In this document: piece after piece, positions 1-16,659 of the stretch
Layout: each line of letters opens with the position of its first letter
How positions within the stretch are numbered: the first letter of the stretch is position 1
Assembly (NCBI RefSeq): GCF_001187505.1
Contig: NZ_CP012150.1
Span: 4,526,001-4,590,000, forward strand
DNA: 64,000 bases
Source of the DNA: Mycolicibacterium goodii
GTDB taxonomy: Bacteria; Actinomycetota; Actinomycetes; Mycobacteriales; Mycobacteriaceae
Direction of reading: 5' to 3'
Program-made: the position numbers and the translations under genes
Notes under the pieces: generated by a model
The model's input: only the letters and a program-made list of their open reading frames with translations
What the model was told of the DNA's origin: nothing
Database searches by the model: none

Positions 1-4779
<4,779 letters not shown>

Positions 4780-4930
4780 ACCCAACAAAAAACCATTGTT
4801 TGTAAGACGAAAAAACATTGCGCACCGCGCTCGCAACCACGAATTCCACGGATGATCAAACCGATCACCCCACCACCAAAACAACCCCACAAATGTGCTC
4901 TATGTGGGAAACCCGCATAAGAGAATAGAG

Positions 4931-5045
4931 TTACGGCGGTCCATAGCGGCAGGGAAACGCCCGGTCCCATCCCGAACCCGGAAGCTAAGCCTGCCAGCGC
5001 CGATGATACTACCCTCCCGGGTGGAAAAGTAGGACACCGCCGAAC
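4931..5045 (+). rRNA. rrf: 5S ribosomal RNA
   Basis: About 115 bases beginning TTACGGCGGTCCATAGCGGC and containing the conserved CCCATCCCGAACCCGGAAG core (4967-4985). The two ends pair (GGCGGT with the ACCGCC before the 3' end). It lies about 150 bases after the 23S, completing the usual 16S-23S-5S order. Confidence 0.95.
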
Positions 5046-5054
5046 ACAAATTAG

Positions 5055-5095
5055 GAATCACCCCCCACGTTTTCGTGGGGGGTGATTCTCTTTTA
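5055..5095 (+). terminator. Intrinsic terminator of the rRNA operon
   Basis: A perfect 15-bp stem: the left arm GAATCACCCCCCACG (5055-5069), loop TTTT, and its exact complement at 5074-5088, followed by TCTTTTA. It sits 10 bases after the 5S, where rrn transcription should stop. A canonical hairpin plus T-run is uncommon in mycobacteria and suits a heavily transcribed operon. Confidence 0.92.
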
Positions 5096-5211
5096 TCGAT
5101 CATTTTCCATTGTGCGAATCGAAGCGAATTCGACTGAAAAACCCGCGCGATTATGGTCGATTGGACACTGCCCAGTATCCTTTCGAGGACAGTGCGGGTA
5201 GAAAGGCAGAC

Positions 5212-6057
5212 GTGGGCGACGAGAGTCAAGGCGGCGAAGAGCGCCGCCCGCGGCGTGCAGCCAGCAACCGCGCATCCAACAATCAGCGGGGTAGTCGGTC
5301 CTCGGATCCCCGTTCCCGGGACCGGCGTCCGCCGCGTTCGTCGGGTCCCGGCCGCGCCCGGCCGGTCCAGCCGGCGAGCGCCGAGGACAATCAGGACGCC
5401 GCGCCGCGGCTGCCGGCGGACATCGAAGCCAGGCAACTGGCGCCCGAGGTCCGTCGGGAACTGGTGACCTTGGACAAGGCCACGGCGGACTACGTTGCCC
5501 GGCATCTCGTGGCGGCCGGCAACCTCCTCGACGAGGATCCGGAGACCGCGCTGGCCCATGCCCGTGCCGCACGGGGCAGGGCTGCACGGATCGCGGCCGT
5601 GCGCGAGGCCGTCGGCATCGCCGCCTATCACTGTGGTGACTGGGCGCAGGCGCTCGCCGAACTGCGCGCCGCCCGCCGGATGGGCAGCAAATCCCCACTG
5701 CTGCCGATGATCGCCGACTGCGAACGCGGTGTCGGCCGTCCGGAACGCGCGATCGAACTCGCGCGCGGGCCCGAAGCCGAGGCGCTGACCGGTGAGGACG
5801 CCGACGAGTTGCGCATCGTCGTAGCCGGCGCCCGAGCCGATCTCGGGCAGTTCGAACAGGCGTTGGCGCTGCTGTCCACACCCGCACTCGACCCGACCAG
5901 CCGGGGACAGACGGCGGCGCGGCTGTTCTACGCGTACGCCGACATCCTGCTCGCCCTGGAACGCACCGAGGAGGCGTTGCAGTGGTTCATCCACGCGGCC
6001 GAGGCCGATGTGGAAGGCGTGACCGACGCCGAAGAACGCATCACGGAGCTGTCCTGA
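5212..6057 (+). CDS. Tetratricopeptide-repeat protein (Rv1691-like)
   Basis: A 281-residue protein. The first 60-70 residues are polar and rich in Arg, Ser and Pro and look disordered. The rest is Ala/Leu/Arg-rich helical repeat with the A-x3-G-x2-A spacing of TPRs, so it probably binds another protein. The GTG at 5212 was chosen because AGAAAGG lies just before it; the frame is open further upstream. It is the first gene after the rRNA operon and its stop is one base before the next start, so it begins an operon with the HAD phosphatase, tlyA, nadK and recN. M. tuberculosis has the same order. Its partner and exact role are unknown. Confidence 0.85.
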   Translation: MGDESQGGEERRPRRAASNRASNNQRGSRSSDPRSRDRRPPRSSGPGRARPVQPASAEDNQDAAPRLPADIEARQLAPEVRRELVTLDKATADYVARHLVAAGNLLDEDPETALAHARAARGRAARIAAVREAVGIAAYHCGDWAQALAELRAARRMGSKSPLLPMIADCERGVGRPERAIELARGPEAEALTGEDADELRIVVAGARADLGQFEQALALLSTPALDPTSRGQTAARLFYAYADILLALERTEEALQWFIHAAEADVEGVTDAEERITELS

Positions 6058-6058
6058 C

Positions 6059-7087
6059 GTGACGACCCTTGCGCGGCAACACGATTGCCTGCTACTCGAT
6101 TTGGACGGCACGGTGTTCCGCGGGCACGAGGCCACCCCGGGCGCGGTCGAGAGCCTGGCCGCCGTCGACGCGCGGCTGCTCTACGTCACCAACAATGCGT
6201 CGCGTGCGCCGAAGCAGGTCGCCGAACATCTGCGCGAGCTCGGGTTCAGCGCGGACCCCGACGACGTGGTGACCAGCGCCCAGAGCGCCGCTCGGGTTCT
6301 CGCGGCGCAACTGCCTGCGGATGCCCGCGTGCTCGTCGTCGGCACCGAGTCCCTCGCCGACGAGGTGCGCAACGTCGGGTTGCAGCCGGTGAGGCTGTTC
6401 TCCGAGGAACCGGTCGCGGTGGTGCAGGGACACTCGCCGCAGACCGGTTGGGCCGATCTGGCCGAGGCCGCGCTCGCCATCCGCGCGGGCGCGTTGTGGG
6501 TGGCGGCGAACGTCGACCTCACGCTGCCGTCGGAACGCGGTCTGCTGCCCGGCAACGGTTCGATGGTCGCGGCACTGCGGGTGGCCACCGGACACGAGCC
6601 GCAGGTCGCGGGCAAACCGCAGCCGACGTTGATGCACGACGCGTTGGGCCGGGGTTCGTTCCGCGCACCGCTCGTGGTCGGCGACCGCCTCGACACCGAC
6701 ATCGCGGGCGCGGTGTCGGCAGGCCTGCCGAGCCTGATGGTGCTCAGCGGGGTCAGCTCCGCGGCGGACGCCGTCTTCGCCGGCTCGCATGAGCGGCCCG
6801 ACTACATCGCGGCGGACCTGCGCTCCCTGCACGCCGCGGCCGAGACGCTCAAGGTGGCCCCGCAGCAGCAGTGGCGCGTCGAGGTCGACTCCGACCGCGT
6901 CGAGGTGTTCGCGACGGCCGACGCCACCGGCGATCCGCTGTCTGTGGTGCGGGCCACCGCGCACGCCGTCTGGGCGGCGTCGGACGATCACGTGACCGAC
7001 AACGACGGTTACACGGTGGTCGCCGGGGACGACACGGCCCGCGCCGCGCTGCAGCGGACTTCGCTGCTGTCCCCGTCGATCGACTAG
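6059..7087 (+). CDS. HAD-superfamily IIA phosphatase, glycerol-3-phosphate phosphatase type (Rv1692-like)
   Basis: 342 residues of the NagD-like HAD IIA family. Motif I is DLDGTVF near residues 14-20 (nucleophile and acid/base Asp), motif II is VTNNAS near residues 42-47, and the GD-x3-D motif GDRLDTD near residue 222 binds magnesium. The M. tuberculosis orthologue Rv1692 is a glycerol-3-phosphate phosphatase that recycles glycerophospholipid head groups; the same role is inferred here from gene order and family. The last ~80 residues form the extra domain seen in mycobacterial members. GTG start, one base after the TPR gene. Confidence 0.9.
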   Translation: MTTLARQHDCLLLDLDGTVFRGHEATPGAVESLAAVDARLLYVTNNASRAPKQVAEHLRELGFSADPDDVVTSAQSAARVLAAQLPADARVLVVGTESLADEVRNVGLQPVRLFSEEPVAVVQGHSPQTGWADLAEAALAIRAGALWVAANVDLTLPSERGLLPGNGSMVAALRVATGHEPQVAGKPQPTLMHDALGRGSFRAPLVVGDRLDTDIAGAVSAGLPSLMVLSGVSSAADAVFAGSHERPDYIAADLRSLHAAAETLKVAPQQQWRVEVDSDRVEVFATADATGDPLSVVRATAHAVWAASDDHVTDNDGYTVVAGDDTARAALQRTSLLSPSID

Positions 7088-7088
7088 C

Positions 7089-7307
7089 GTGAATGACGCT
7101 ATGACTACCGATCCTGACCACCTCCGGGCGCGGGTCGCGGAGGTGCTCGCCGGCCTGCCGGACCTGGCTGCCGACGGGTCAGAACTCGTCGACACCGACA
7201 TCGATCTGCTGGCAGCCAGGCTGGAACAGGCACACGACCTGCTGGTGCAGGCGCTCGAAACGGTCGACAAGGGCCAGGTGGGTGGGCCCCCGGCAGCCGG
7301 GGCGTGA
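7089..7307 (+). CDS. Small conserved protein (Rv1693-like)
   Basis: A 72-residue acidic, Leu-rich protein with a heptad-like stretch (DLLAARLEQAHDLLVQALE, residues 39-57) that may form a coiled coil. The start could be GTG 7089 or ATG 7101; neither has a strong ribosome-binding site. M. tuberculosis carries a small gene in the same position, between the phosphatase and tlyA. It ends 7 bases before tlyA, so it is co-transcribed. No function is known to me. Confidence 0.75.
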   Translation: MNDAMTTDPDHLRARVAEVLAGLPDLAADGSELVDTDIDLLAARLEQAHDLLVQALETVDKGQVGGPPAAGA

Positions 7308-7314
7308 CCGGGCT

Positions 7315-8124
7315 GTGGCACGGCGAGCGCGAGTTGACGCCGAGCTGGTTCGACGGGGCCTGGCCCGCTCCCGCCAGCAGGCAGCGGAGTTGATCGGTGC
7401 CGGACGTGTCCGCATCGACGGGATGCCCGCGGCCAAGCCGGCCACCGCGGTGTCGGTCGAGGCCAATCTGACCGTCATCGAAAGCGACGAGCGGTCGTGG
7501 GTGTCGCGCGGCGCCCACAAGCTGATCGGGGCGCTCGAGGCGTTCGAGTTGTCCGTCGAGGGCCGACGTTGCCTGGACGCCGGTGCGTCGACGGGTGGGT
7601 TCACCGAGGTGCTGCTGGACCGGGGCGCGGCCGAGGTGGTGGCCGCCGACGTCGGATACGGCCAACTGGCGTGGTCGTTGCGGTCGGATCCGCGGGTCCG
7701 CGTGCTGGAGCGGACCAATGTGCGCGATCTGACGCCGGAGTCCATCGGCGGACCGGTTCAGCTGATCGTCGCGGACCTGTCGTTCATCTCGCTGGCCACG
7801 GTGCTGCCCGCGCTCACCGGGTGTGCGGTGCCAGACGCCGATATCGTTCCCATGGTGAAACCCCAGTTCGAGGTCGGCAAGGACCGCGTGGGCGCGGGCG
7901 GGGTTGTCTCCGATCCGGAGTTGCGCATCGATGCGGTGTGCACGGTCGCCAGGAAGGCCGCCGCGCTGCAGTGGCATGCTGTCGATGTGACGGCCAGCCC
8001 GCTTCCCGGGCCCTCGGGCAACGTCGAGTATTTCCTGCGGCTGCGCGCCGAGACCGATTCGCCGCTGGTCGGGGATGCGCTCGACGCCGCGGTACGCCGA
8101 GCGGTCGAGGAAGGTCCGCAATGA
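7315..8124 (+). CDS. tlyA: 16S/23S rRNA 2'-O-methyltransferase TlyA
   Basis: 269 residues, against 268 in M. tuberculosis TlyA. An S4 RNA-binding domain covers residues 1-60 ([19 protein letters not shown]). A Rossmann methyltransferase domain of FtsJ type follows, with the SAM-binding motif [10 protein letters not shown] near residue 84. TlyA methylates C1409 of 16S and C1920 of 23S rRNA, and its loss gives capreomycin resistance. GTG 7315 was chosen because the protein then begins as known TlyA proteins do; the frame extends 11 codons further upstream. Its stop overlaps the nadK start by 4 bases. Confidence 0.96.
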   Translation: MARRARVDAELVRRGLARSRQQAAELIGAGRVRIDGMPAAKPATAVSVEANLTVIESDERSWVSRGAHKLIGALEAFELSVEGRRCLDAGASTGGFTEVLLDRGAAEVVAADVGYGQLAWSLRSDPRVRVLERTNVRDLTPESIGGPVQLIVADLSFISLATVLPALTGCAVPDADIVPMVKPQFEVGKDRVGAGGVVSDPELRIDAVCTVARKAAALQWHAVDVTASPLPGPSGNVEYFLRLRAETDSPLVGDALDAAVRRAVEEGPQ

Positions 8125-9044
8125 CAGCTGAGCGCACGATCCTGCTGGTGGTGCACACCGGGCGGGACGAGGCGACCGAGGTGGCCCGGCGGGTCGAAAA
8201 GGTGCTCGGGCAGCACGACATCGGTCTGCGGGTCCTGTCGGCCGAGGCGGTCGACCGCGGTTCGGTGCATCTGGCGCCCGACGAGATGCGGGCGCTCGGC
8301 GTCGAGATCGACGTCGTCGACCCCGACGAGCGGGCCGCCGAAGGCTGTGAACTGGTGCTCGTGCTGGGCGGGGACGGCTCGTTCCTGCGTGCCGCCGAGC
8401 TGGCCCGCAACGTCGGGATCCCGGTGCTCGGCGTGAACCTGGGTCGGATCGGGTTTCTCGCCGAGGCCGAGGCCGAGGCCATCGACACGGTGCTCGACCA
8501 CGTCATCAACCGGGACTATGTGATCGAGGAACGCATGACCCTCGACATATCCGTGCGGGCGGGCAATGAGATCGTCAGCCGGGGCTGGGCGCTCAACGAG
8601 GCCAGCCTGGAGAAGGGACCGCGGCTCGGCGTGCTGGGCGTGGTCCTGGAGGTGGACGGACGGCCGGTGTCGGCGTTCGGGTGTGACGGTGTGCTCGTCG
8701 CGACCCCGACCGGGTCCACCGCGTACGCGTTCTCGGCGGGCGGGCCGGTGCTGTGGCCCGATCTGGAGGCGATCCTGGTGGTGCCCAACAATGCTCATGC
8801 GTTGTTCGCACGGCCCATGGTGACCAGCCCCGAGGCCTGCATCGCGATCGAGGTGGAGGCGGGCGGCCACGATGCGTTGGTGTTCTGTGACGGCAGGCGC
8901 GACATGGTGGTGCCGGCCGGCGGGAGGCTGGAAGTGACACGCTGCGGTACACCGGTGAAATGGGTGCGGCTCGACAGCGCCCCGTTCACCGACAGGTTGG
9001 TGCGGAAGTTCCGGCTTCCGGTCACCGGATGGCGGGGGCAGTGA
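8121..9044 (+). CDS. nadK: NAD kinase
   Basis: 307 residues. It phosphorylates NAD to NADP with ATP or polyphosphate in the cytoplasm. The GGDGS motif (residues 77-81) and the conserved [15 protein letters not shown] stretch that binds NAD are both present, as is the NE pair in [10 protein letters not shown]. Length matches the family. ATG 8121 overlaps the tlyA stop (ATGA), indicating translational coupling. Confidence 0.96.
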   Translation: MTAERTILLVVHTGRDEATEVARRVEKVLGQHDIGLRVLSAEAVDRGSVHLAPDEMRALGVEIDVVDPDERAAEGCELVLVLGGDGSFLRAAELARNVGIPVLGVNLGRIGFLAEAEAEAIDTVLDHVINRDYVIEERMTLDISVRAGNEIVSRGWALNEASLEKGPRLGVLGVVLEVDGRPVSAFGCDGVLVATPTGSTAYAFSAGGPVLWPDLEAILVVPNNAHALFARPMVTSPEACIAIEVEAGGHDALVFCDGRRDMVVPAGGRLEVTRCGTPVKWVRLDSAPFTDRLVRKFRLPVTGWRGQ

Positions 9045-9050
9045 CCAGAC

Positions 9051-10823
9051 GTGCTGGCCGAGATCCGAATTGAATCGTTGGGCGCGATCAGCGCCGCCAC
9101 CGCGGAGTTCGACCGCGGGTTGACCGTGTTGACGGGTGAGACTGGCACCGGCAAGACCATGGTGGTGACGGGTCTGCACCTGCTGGGCGGGGCCAGGGCC
9201 GACGCCACCAGGGTGCGCTCGGGTGCCGACCGTGCGGTGGTCGAAGGTCGGTTCACCACAACTGAATTGGGTGACGACGTGGCCGCGCGGGTTCAACAGA
9301 TCCTGGATTCGTCCGGTGCCGAGCGCGACGAGGACGGCAGCATCATCGCGGCGCGGTCGGTCAGCCGGTCCGGGCCGTCCCGCGCCTACCTCGGCGGGCG
9401 CAGCGTGCCCGCGAAGTCGCTCAGCGGTTTCACCGCCGAGGTGCTCACGCTGCACGGCCAGAACGACCAGTTGCGGTTGATGCGCCCAGAGGAGCAGCGC
9501 GGCGCACTGGACCGGTTCGCCGATGTCGACAAACCGTTGGCCCGGTACCGCAGCATCCGGGAGCAGTGGCTGACGGCACGTCGCGATCTCATCGACCGTC
9601 GGCAACGCGCCAGGGAGCTGGCGCAGGAGGCCGACCGGCTGAGCTTCGGCATCAACGAGATCGACGCCGTCGCACCGCAACCTGGGGAGGACGAGGCGAT
9701 CGTCGCCGACATTCGGCGGCTGTCCGAACTCGACGCGTTGCGCGAGGCCGCGCAGACCGCGCGGGTCGCCCTCGCCGGTGACCTCGACGATCCGTCGCCT
9801 GAGTCGGTCGCGGCGACCGACACCGTCGGCCAGGCCAAGGCCGCACTCGAGGCCACCGACGACGCGGCGCTGCGCGCGTTGGGGGAGCGGCTCGGTGAGG
9901 CCGTCGCGGTGATCGCGGACGTGACCGCCGAGCTCGGCGACTATCTGGCCGAACTTCCCAGCGATGCAAGCACTCTGGAGTCGAAGCTGGCCCGTCAGGC
10001 CGAGCTGCGCACGTTGACCAAGAAGTACGCCCCCGATGTCGACGGGGTGCTGCAGTGGGCGCGTGACGCCGCGCAGCGGCTCGCGCAGCTCGACGTGTCC
10101 GAGGAGGCGTTGGCCGCGCTGGAGCGGCAGGTCGGCGAACTGGAGGCGCAGGTGGTGGCGGCCGCCGGCGAGCTCACCAAGGCGCGGACCAAAGCCGCCA
10201 AGGGCCTGGCGAAAGCGGTGACCGCGGAGTTGGCGGGTCTGGCGATGGCCAACGCGGTGTTCAGCATCGACGTGCACCCGCTGGTGGCCCGGGCCGATGA
10301 CTCGGCGCCGGTGGGGCTGCCGGACGGCACCGTGGTGCACGCCGGCCACGACGGTGTCGACGCGGTCGAGTTCGGCTTCAGCGCGCACCGCGGCGCGGAC
10401 GTGCTGCCGCTGACCAAGAGTGCGTCCGGCGGCGAGTTGTCGCGTGTGATGCTGGCGCTGGAGGTCGTGCTGGCAGCGTCGGTCGAGGGCACCACGATGG
10501 TGTTCGACGAGGTAGACGCGGGCGTCGGCGGCCGGGCCGCGGTGCAGATCGGCCGCAGGCTGGCCAAGCTCGCGCGCACCCACCAGGTCATCGTCGTGAC
10601 CCACCTGCCGCAGGTCGCCGCGTATGCCGATGCGCACCTGGTGGTCGACAGCGGCAACGGCCGGACCAAGTCCAGCGGGGTGCGCCGCATCGAGGACGAA
10701 GACCGGGTGGCCGAGCTGGCCCGCATGCTCGCGGGGCTGGGGGAGTCCGACAGCGGTCGCGCGCATGCGCGGGAGCTCCTGGAGGCCGCTCAGCAGGAGC
10801 GCACGGGCGATCTCGTCGGCTGA
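9051..10823 (+). CDS. recN: DNA repair protein RecN
   Basis: 590-residue SMC-like ATPase for double-strand-break repair. Walker A GETGTGKT is near residues 29-36. The ABC signature SASGGELSRVML is near residue 463 and Walker B (TMVFDEVDAGVGG) near residue 484. The middle 300 residues are helical and coiled-coil-like, as in RecN. The GTG start lies 6 bases after the nadK stop and the product begins MLAEIRIESLGAIS, as mycobacterial RecN does. Confidence 0.96.
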   Translation: MLAEIRIESLGAISAATAEFDRGLTVLTGETGTGKTMVVTGLHLLGGARADATRVRSGADRAVVEGRFTTTELGDDVAARVQQILDSSGAERDEDGSIIAARSVSRSGPSRAYLGGRSVPAKSLSGFTAEVLTLHGQNDQLRLMRPEEQRGALDRFADVDKPLARYRSIREQWLTARRDLIDRRQRARELAQEADRLSFGINEIDAVAPQPGEDEAIVADIRRLSELDALREAAQTARVALAGDLDDPSPESVAATDTVGQAKAALEATDDAALRALGERLGEAVAVIADVTAELGDYLAELPSDASTLESKLARQAELRTLTKKYAPDVDGVLQWARDAAQRLAQLDVSEEALAALERQVGELEAQVVAAAGELTKARTKAAKGLAKAVTAELAGLAMANAVFSIDVHPLVARADDSAPVGLPDGTVVHAGHDGVDAVEFGFSAHRGADVLPLTKSASGGELSRVMLALEVVLAASVEGTTMVFDEVDAGVGGRAAVQIGRRLAKLARTHQVIVVTHLPQVAAYADAHLVVDSGNGRTKSSGVRRIEDEDRVAELARMLAGLGESDSGRAHARELLEAAQQERTGDLVG

Positions 10824-10941
10824 CCCAACCACCTTTCGGCACGTCACCGCCGTGTTACCAGTGTGACTAAAGGTGACTTGTGGGGCTGGTGTTACGGCGC
10901 GCCTCCACGGCCTGACGCCCTGATCCCGACAGAATCACCCC

Positions 10942-12138
10942 ATGAAGATGTCAGCGCTGCTAACTCGCAATGCCAGCTCGCGCCCGGGGATCACCGGCAC
11001 TGCCCGCGTAGACCGCGACATCGACCGACTGCTCCGACGGGTCGGCCCCGGCGACATCGTCGTGATGGACGCGCTCGACCTGGACCGCATCACCGCCGAT
11101 GCCCTGGTGGAGGCGCAGGTCGCCGGCGTGATCAACGCCTCGCCCTCGATCTCGGGGCGCTACCCGAACCTGGGGCCCGAAGTGCTTGTCGGCAACGGCA
11201 TCGTGCTGGTCGACGAGGCCGGTCCCGAGGTCTTCAAGAAGATCAAGGACGGATCGCGCGTGCGGCTGCACAACGGCGGCGTCTACTCCGGTGACCGCCG
11301 TATCGCACTCGGCACCGAGCGCACCGACCAGGAGATCCACGAGCTGATGCACGAGGCCAAGAGCGGTCTCGTGGCGCACCTGGAGGCCTTCGCGGGCAAC
11401 ACCATCGAGTTCATCCGCAGCGAGAGCCCACTGCTGATCGACGGCATCGGCATCCCGAACATCGACGTCGACGTGCACCGGCGCCACGTCGTGATCGTCG
11501 CCGAGGAGCCGAGCGCGGCCGAGGACCTCAAGGCGCTCAAACCGTTCATCAAGGAGTACCAGCCGGTGCTCGTCGGTGTCGGCGTCGGCGCCGATGTGCT
11601 GCGCAAGGCGGGCTACCGTCCCGCGCTCATCGTCGGTGACCCCGACAAGATGAGCGTCGAGGTGCTGCGGTGCGGAGCCCAGGTGGTGCTCCCCGCCGAC
11701 GCCGACGGCCACGCCGCCGGCCTGGAGCGCATCCAGGACCTCGGGGTCGGCGCCATGACGTTCCCCGCCGCCGGATCGGCCGCCGACCTGGCGCTGCTGC
11801 TGTGCGATCACCACGGGGCGTCGCTGATCGTGACCGCGGGCCACACCGCCACGATCGAGGAGTTCTTCGACCGCTCACGGCAGGCCAGCAATCCGTCGAC
11901 GTTTCTGACCCGGCTCAAGGTGGGCGAGAAACTCGTCGACGCCAAGGCCGTCGCCACGCTGTACCGCAGCCGGGTCTCCGGCGGTGCCATCGCGCTGCTG
12001 GTGCTCGCGATGCTGGTCGCGGTCATCGTCGCGTTGTGGGTGTCGCGGGCCGACGCCGCGGTGATCGACTGGGTGGTCGCGTACTGGAACCGCTTCACCG
12101 CGTGGGTGCAGGGCCTCGTCGGTTCACTGGGTGGATGA
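10942..12138 (+). CDS. steA: SteA-like cytokinetic protein with C-terminal membrane anchor (Rv1697-like)
   Basis: 398 residues. The soluble part is of the SteA family, related to thiamine pyrophosphokinase in its later half. Near the C terminus lies one hydrophobic helix (residues ~350-370, AIALLVLAMLVAVIVALWV). In Corynebacterium glutamicum SteA and the neighbouring SteB work in cell separation and envelope integrity. The same pair is here, with the partner gene starting 3 bases after this stop. The ATG at 10942 follows a 118-base gap after recN, so a separate promoter is possible. The division role is inferred from the family. Confidence 0.88.
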   Translation: MKMSALLTRNASSRPGITGTARVDRDIDRLLRRVGPGDIVVMDALDLDRITADALVEAQVAGVINASPSISGRYPNLGPEVLVGNGIVLVDEAGPEVFKKIKDGSRVRLHNGGVYSGDRRIALGTERTDQEIHELMHEAKSGLVAHLEAFAGNTIEFIRSESPLLIDGIGIPNIDVDVHRRHVVIVAEEPSAAEDLKALKPFIKEYQPVLVGVGVGADVLRKAGYRPALIVGDPDKMSVEVLRCGAQVVLPADADGHAAGLERIQDLGVGAMTFPAAGSAADLALLLCDHHGASLIVTAGHTATIEEFFDRSRQASNPSTFLTRLKVGEKLVDAKAVATLYRSRVSGGAIALLVLAMLVAVIVALWVSRADAAVIDWVVAYWNRFTAWVQGLVGSLGG

Positions 12139-12141
12139 CCG

Positions 12142-13083
12142 GTGATAACGCTACGGGCGCATGCGATCTCGTTGGCCGCGGTGTTCCTCGCGCTGGCCAT
12201 CGGGGTCGCGCTGGGATCGGGTCTGCTGTCCAACACCGTGCTGTCGGGTCTGCGCGACGACAAGCGTGACCTGCAGAACCAGATCGACACCCTCACCGAC
12301 GACAACAACCGCTTGAATCAAAAGCTCAGTGCGGCAAGTGAATTCGACGCCCAGGTGGCCCCGCGCGTCCTGGCGGGGGCGCTGAAGGACAAGTCGGTGG
12401 TGGTGTTCCGGACCCCCGACGCCGCCGACGGCGACGTCGACGCGATGACCCGGTTCGTCGGGCAGGCCGGCGGCGCGGTCACCGGCACGGTGTCGCTGAC
12501 GCAGGAGTTCGTCGACGCCAACTCGGCCGACAAGCTGCTCTCGGTCGTCAACTCGCCGATCGTGCCAGCGGGGCGGCAGCTGTCCACCAAGTTCGTCGAC
12601 CAGGGCTCGCAGGCCGGTGACCTGCTCGGCATCGCGCTGCTGATCGACAAGAACCCGGGTGCCGCACCGGTCGACGACGCCCAGCGCGAAACCGTGCTCG
12701 CCACGCTGCGCGACACCGGCTTCCTGACCTACGGGGACAGTCGCATCGGGGCCGCCGACACGGCGTTGATCGTGACCGGCGGCGGGCTGGGCGAGGACGC
12801 GGGCAACCGCGGCGCGACCGTTGCCAGATTCGCGGCCGGGCTGGCACCGCACGGTTCGGGCACCGTGCTGGCCGGTCGCGACGGCGCCGCCTCCGGCACC
12901 GCCGCCGTCGCCGTGACCAGGTCGGATGCGGCGCTGTCGGCCGCGGTCAGCACGGTCGACGACGTCGACACCGCCTCGGGGCAGATCACCGCGGTGCTCG
13001 CCCTCGGCGAACTTGCTGCCGGTGGTAAACCCGGTCAGTACGGCACCGGCAGGGGCGCCGCATCGGTGACGGTGCCGCAGTAA
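12142..13083 (+). CDS. mctB: Copper transport outer-membrane protein MctB / SteB (Rv1698-like)
   Basis: 313 residues. An N-terminal hydrophobic segment (AISLAAVFLALAIGVALGSG, residues 8-27) is a signal or anchor. A coiled-coil stretch (residues ~38-66) and a globular extracytoplasmic domain follow. The M. tuberculosis orthologue Rv1698 (MctB) is needed to keep intracellular copper low and has been described as an outer-membrane channel; the C. glutamicum counterpart SteB partners SteA in cell separation. The sequence alone does not decide between the two roles. GTG start, 3 bases after steA. Confidence 0.9.
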   Translation: MITLRAHAISLAAVFLALAIGVALGSGLLSNTVLSGLRDDKRDLQNQIDTLTDDNNRLNQKLSAASEFDAQVAPRVLAGALKDKSVVVFRTPDAADGDVDAMTRFVGQAGGAVTGTVSLTQEFVDANSADKLLSVVNSPIVPAGRQLSTKFVDQGSQAGDLLGIALLIDKNPGAAPVDDAQRETVLATLRDTGFLTYGDSRIGAADTALIVTGGGLGEDAGNRGATVARFAAGLAPHGSGTVLAGRDGAASGTAAVAVTRSDAALSAAVSTVDDVDTASGQITAVLALGELAAGGKPGQYGTGRGAASVTVPQ

Positions 13084-13147
13084 ACACGCTGTTGCATCAC
13101 CGCTCACCGACGGCGCGCCAGCGACGCCTTGTCGTCGTCGGTGTTAA

Positions 13148-15601
<2,454 letters not shown>

Positions 15602-15605
<4 letters not shown>

Positions 15606-16558
15606 CCGGCACGTCGGAGCTTCGCGCGGTTCTCGACGAACAGGTTCAGGGCTACCTCGACCATCTGAGCATCGAGCGCGGAGTTGCGGCGAACACGCTG
15701 AGTTCCTACCGCCGCGATCTGCGCCGCTACGCCGAACACCTGCGGCAGCGCGGCATCGACGATCTCGCGCGGGTCGCCGAATCCGACGTCAGCGACTTCC
15801 TGGTCGCGCTACGTCGCGGTGATCCCGACGCGGGTGTGGCGGCGCTGTCGGCGGTGTCCGCGGCCAGAGCCGTGGTGGCGGTGCGTGGTCTGCACCGGTT
15901 CGCCGCGGCCGAGGGGCTCACCGAAACCGACGTCGCGCGCGCCGTCAAACCGCCGACGCCGAGCCGGCGGCTGCCCAAGAGCCTCACGCTCGACGAGGTG
16001 CTGGCGCTGCTGGACGCCGCGGGCGGCGACAGCGAGGCCGACAACCCGCTGACGCTGCGCAACCGCGCGCTACTGGAGCTGCTGTACTCGACCGGCGCCC
16101 GCATCTCCGAAGCCGTCGGCCTCGACGTCGACGACATCGACACCCAGGCCCGCTCGGTGCTGCTGCACGGCAAGGGCGGCAAGCAGCGACTCGTGCCGAT
16201 CGGCCGGCCCGCGGTGAGCGCGCTGGACGCCTACCTGGTGCGCGGCAGGCCGGACCTCGCGCGTCGCGGCCGCGGCACCCCGGCGATCTTCCTCAACGCC
16301 AGGGGTGGCCGGCTGTCGCGGCAGAGCGCCTGGCAGGTGCTGCAGGACGCGGCCGAACGGGCGGGCATCGCCTCGGCGGTGTCGCCGCACACGTTGCGCC
16401 ACTCGTTCGCCACCCATCTGCTCGACGGCGGCGCCGACGTGCGCGTCGTGCAGGAACTCCTCGGTCACGCATCGGTGACCACGACGCAGATCTACACCAT
16501 GGTCACGGTGCACACCCTGCGCGAGGTGTGGGCCGGCGCGCACCCGCGCGCGCAGTAG
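15602..16558 (+). CDS. xerD: Tyrosine recombinase XerD
   Basis: 318 residues. XerD acts with XerC at dif to resolve chromosome dimers. An N-terminal SAM-like core-binding domain covers residues ~10-105. The catalytic domain has the full set: Arg in [10 protein letters not shown], Lys in [17 protein letters not shown], the second His in LLGHAS, and the nucleophile Tyr in TQIYTMV. It lies beside parA and scpAB, so a chromosomal housekeeping role is far more likely than phage integration. The GTG start overlaps the upstream stop. Confidence 0.94.
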
Positions 16559-16659
16559 CGTCGGTCGCCCGACAGCGGTACGTCGTCGGCGATCTTTCCC
16601 GGCAGGATTGCTGTGGGTCTCCCGGAGTTGAGCTTGTCACCAGCTAGAATTGCCCGGAT

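Noticed and set aside
7758-10847. 1,029-codon open frame on the - strand opposite nadK and recN
   Set aside because: Antisense to genes with clear motifs; its product is His/Arg/Gly-rich with no recognisable domain.
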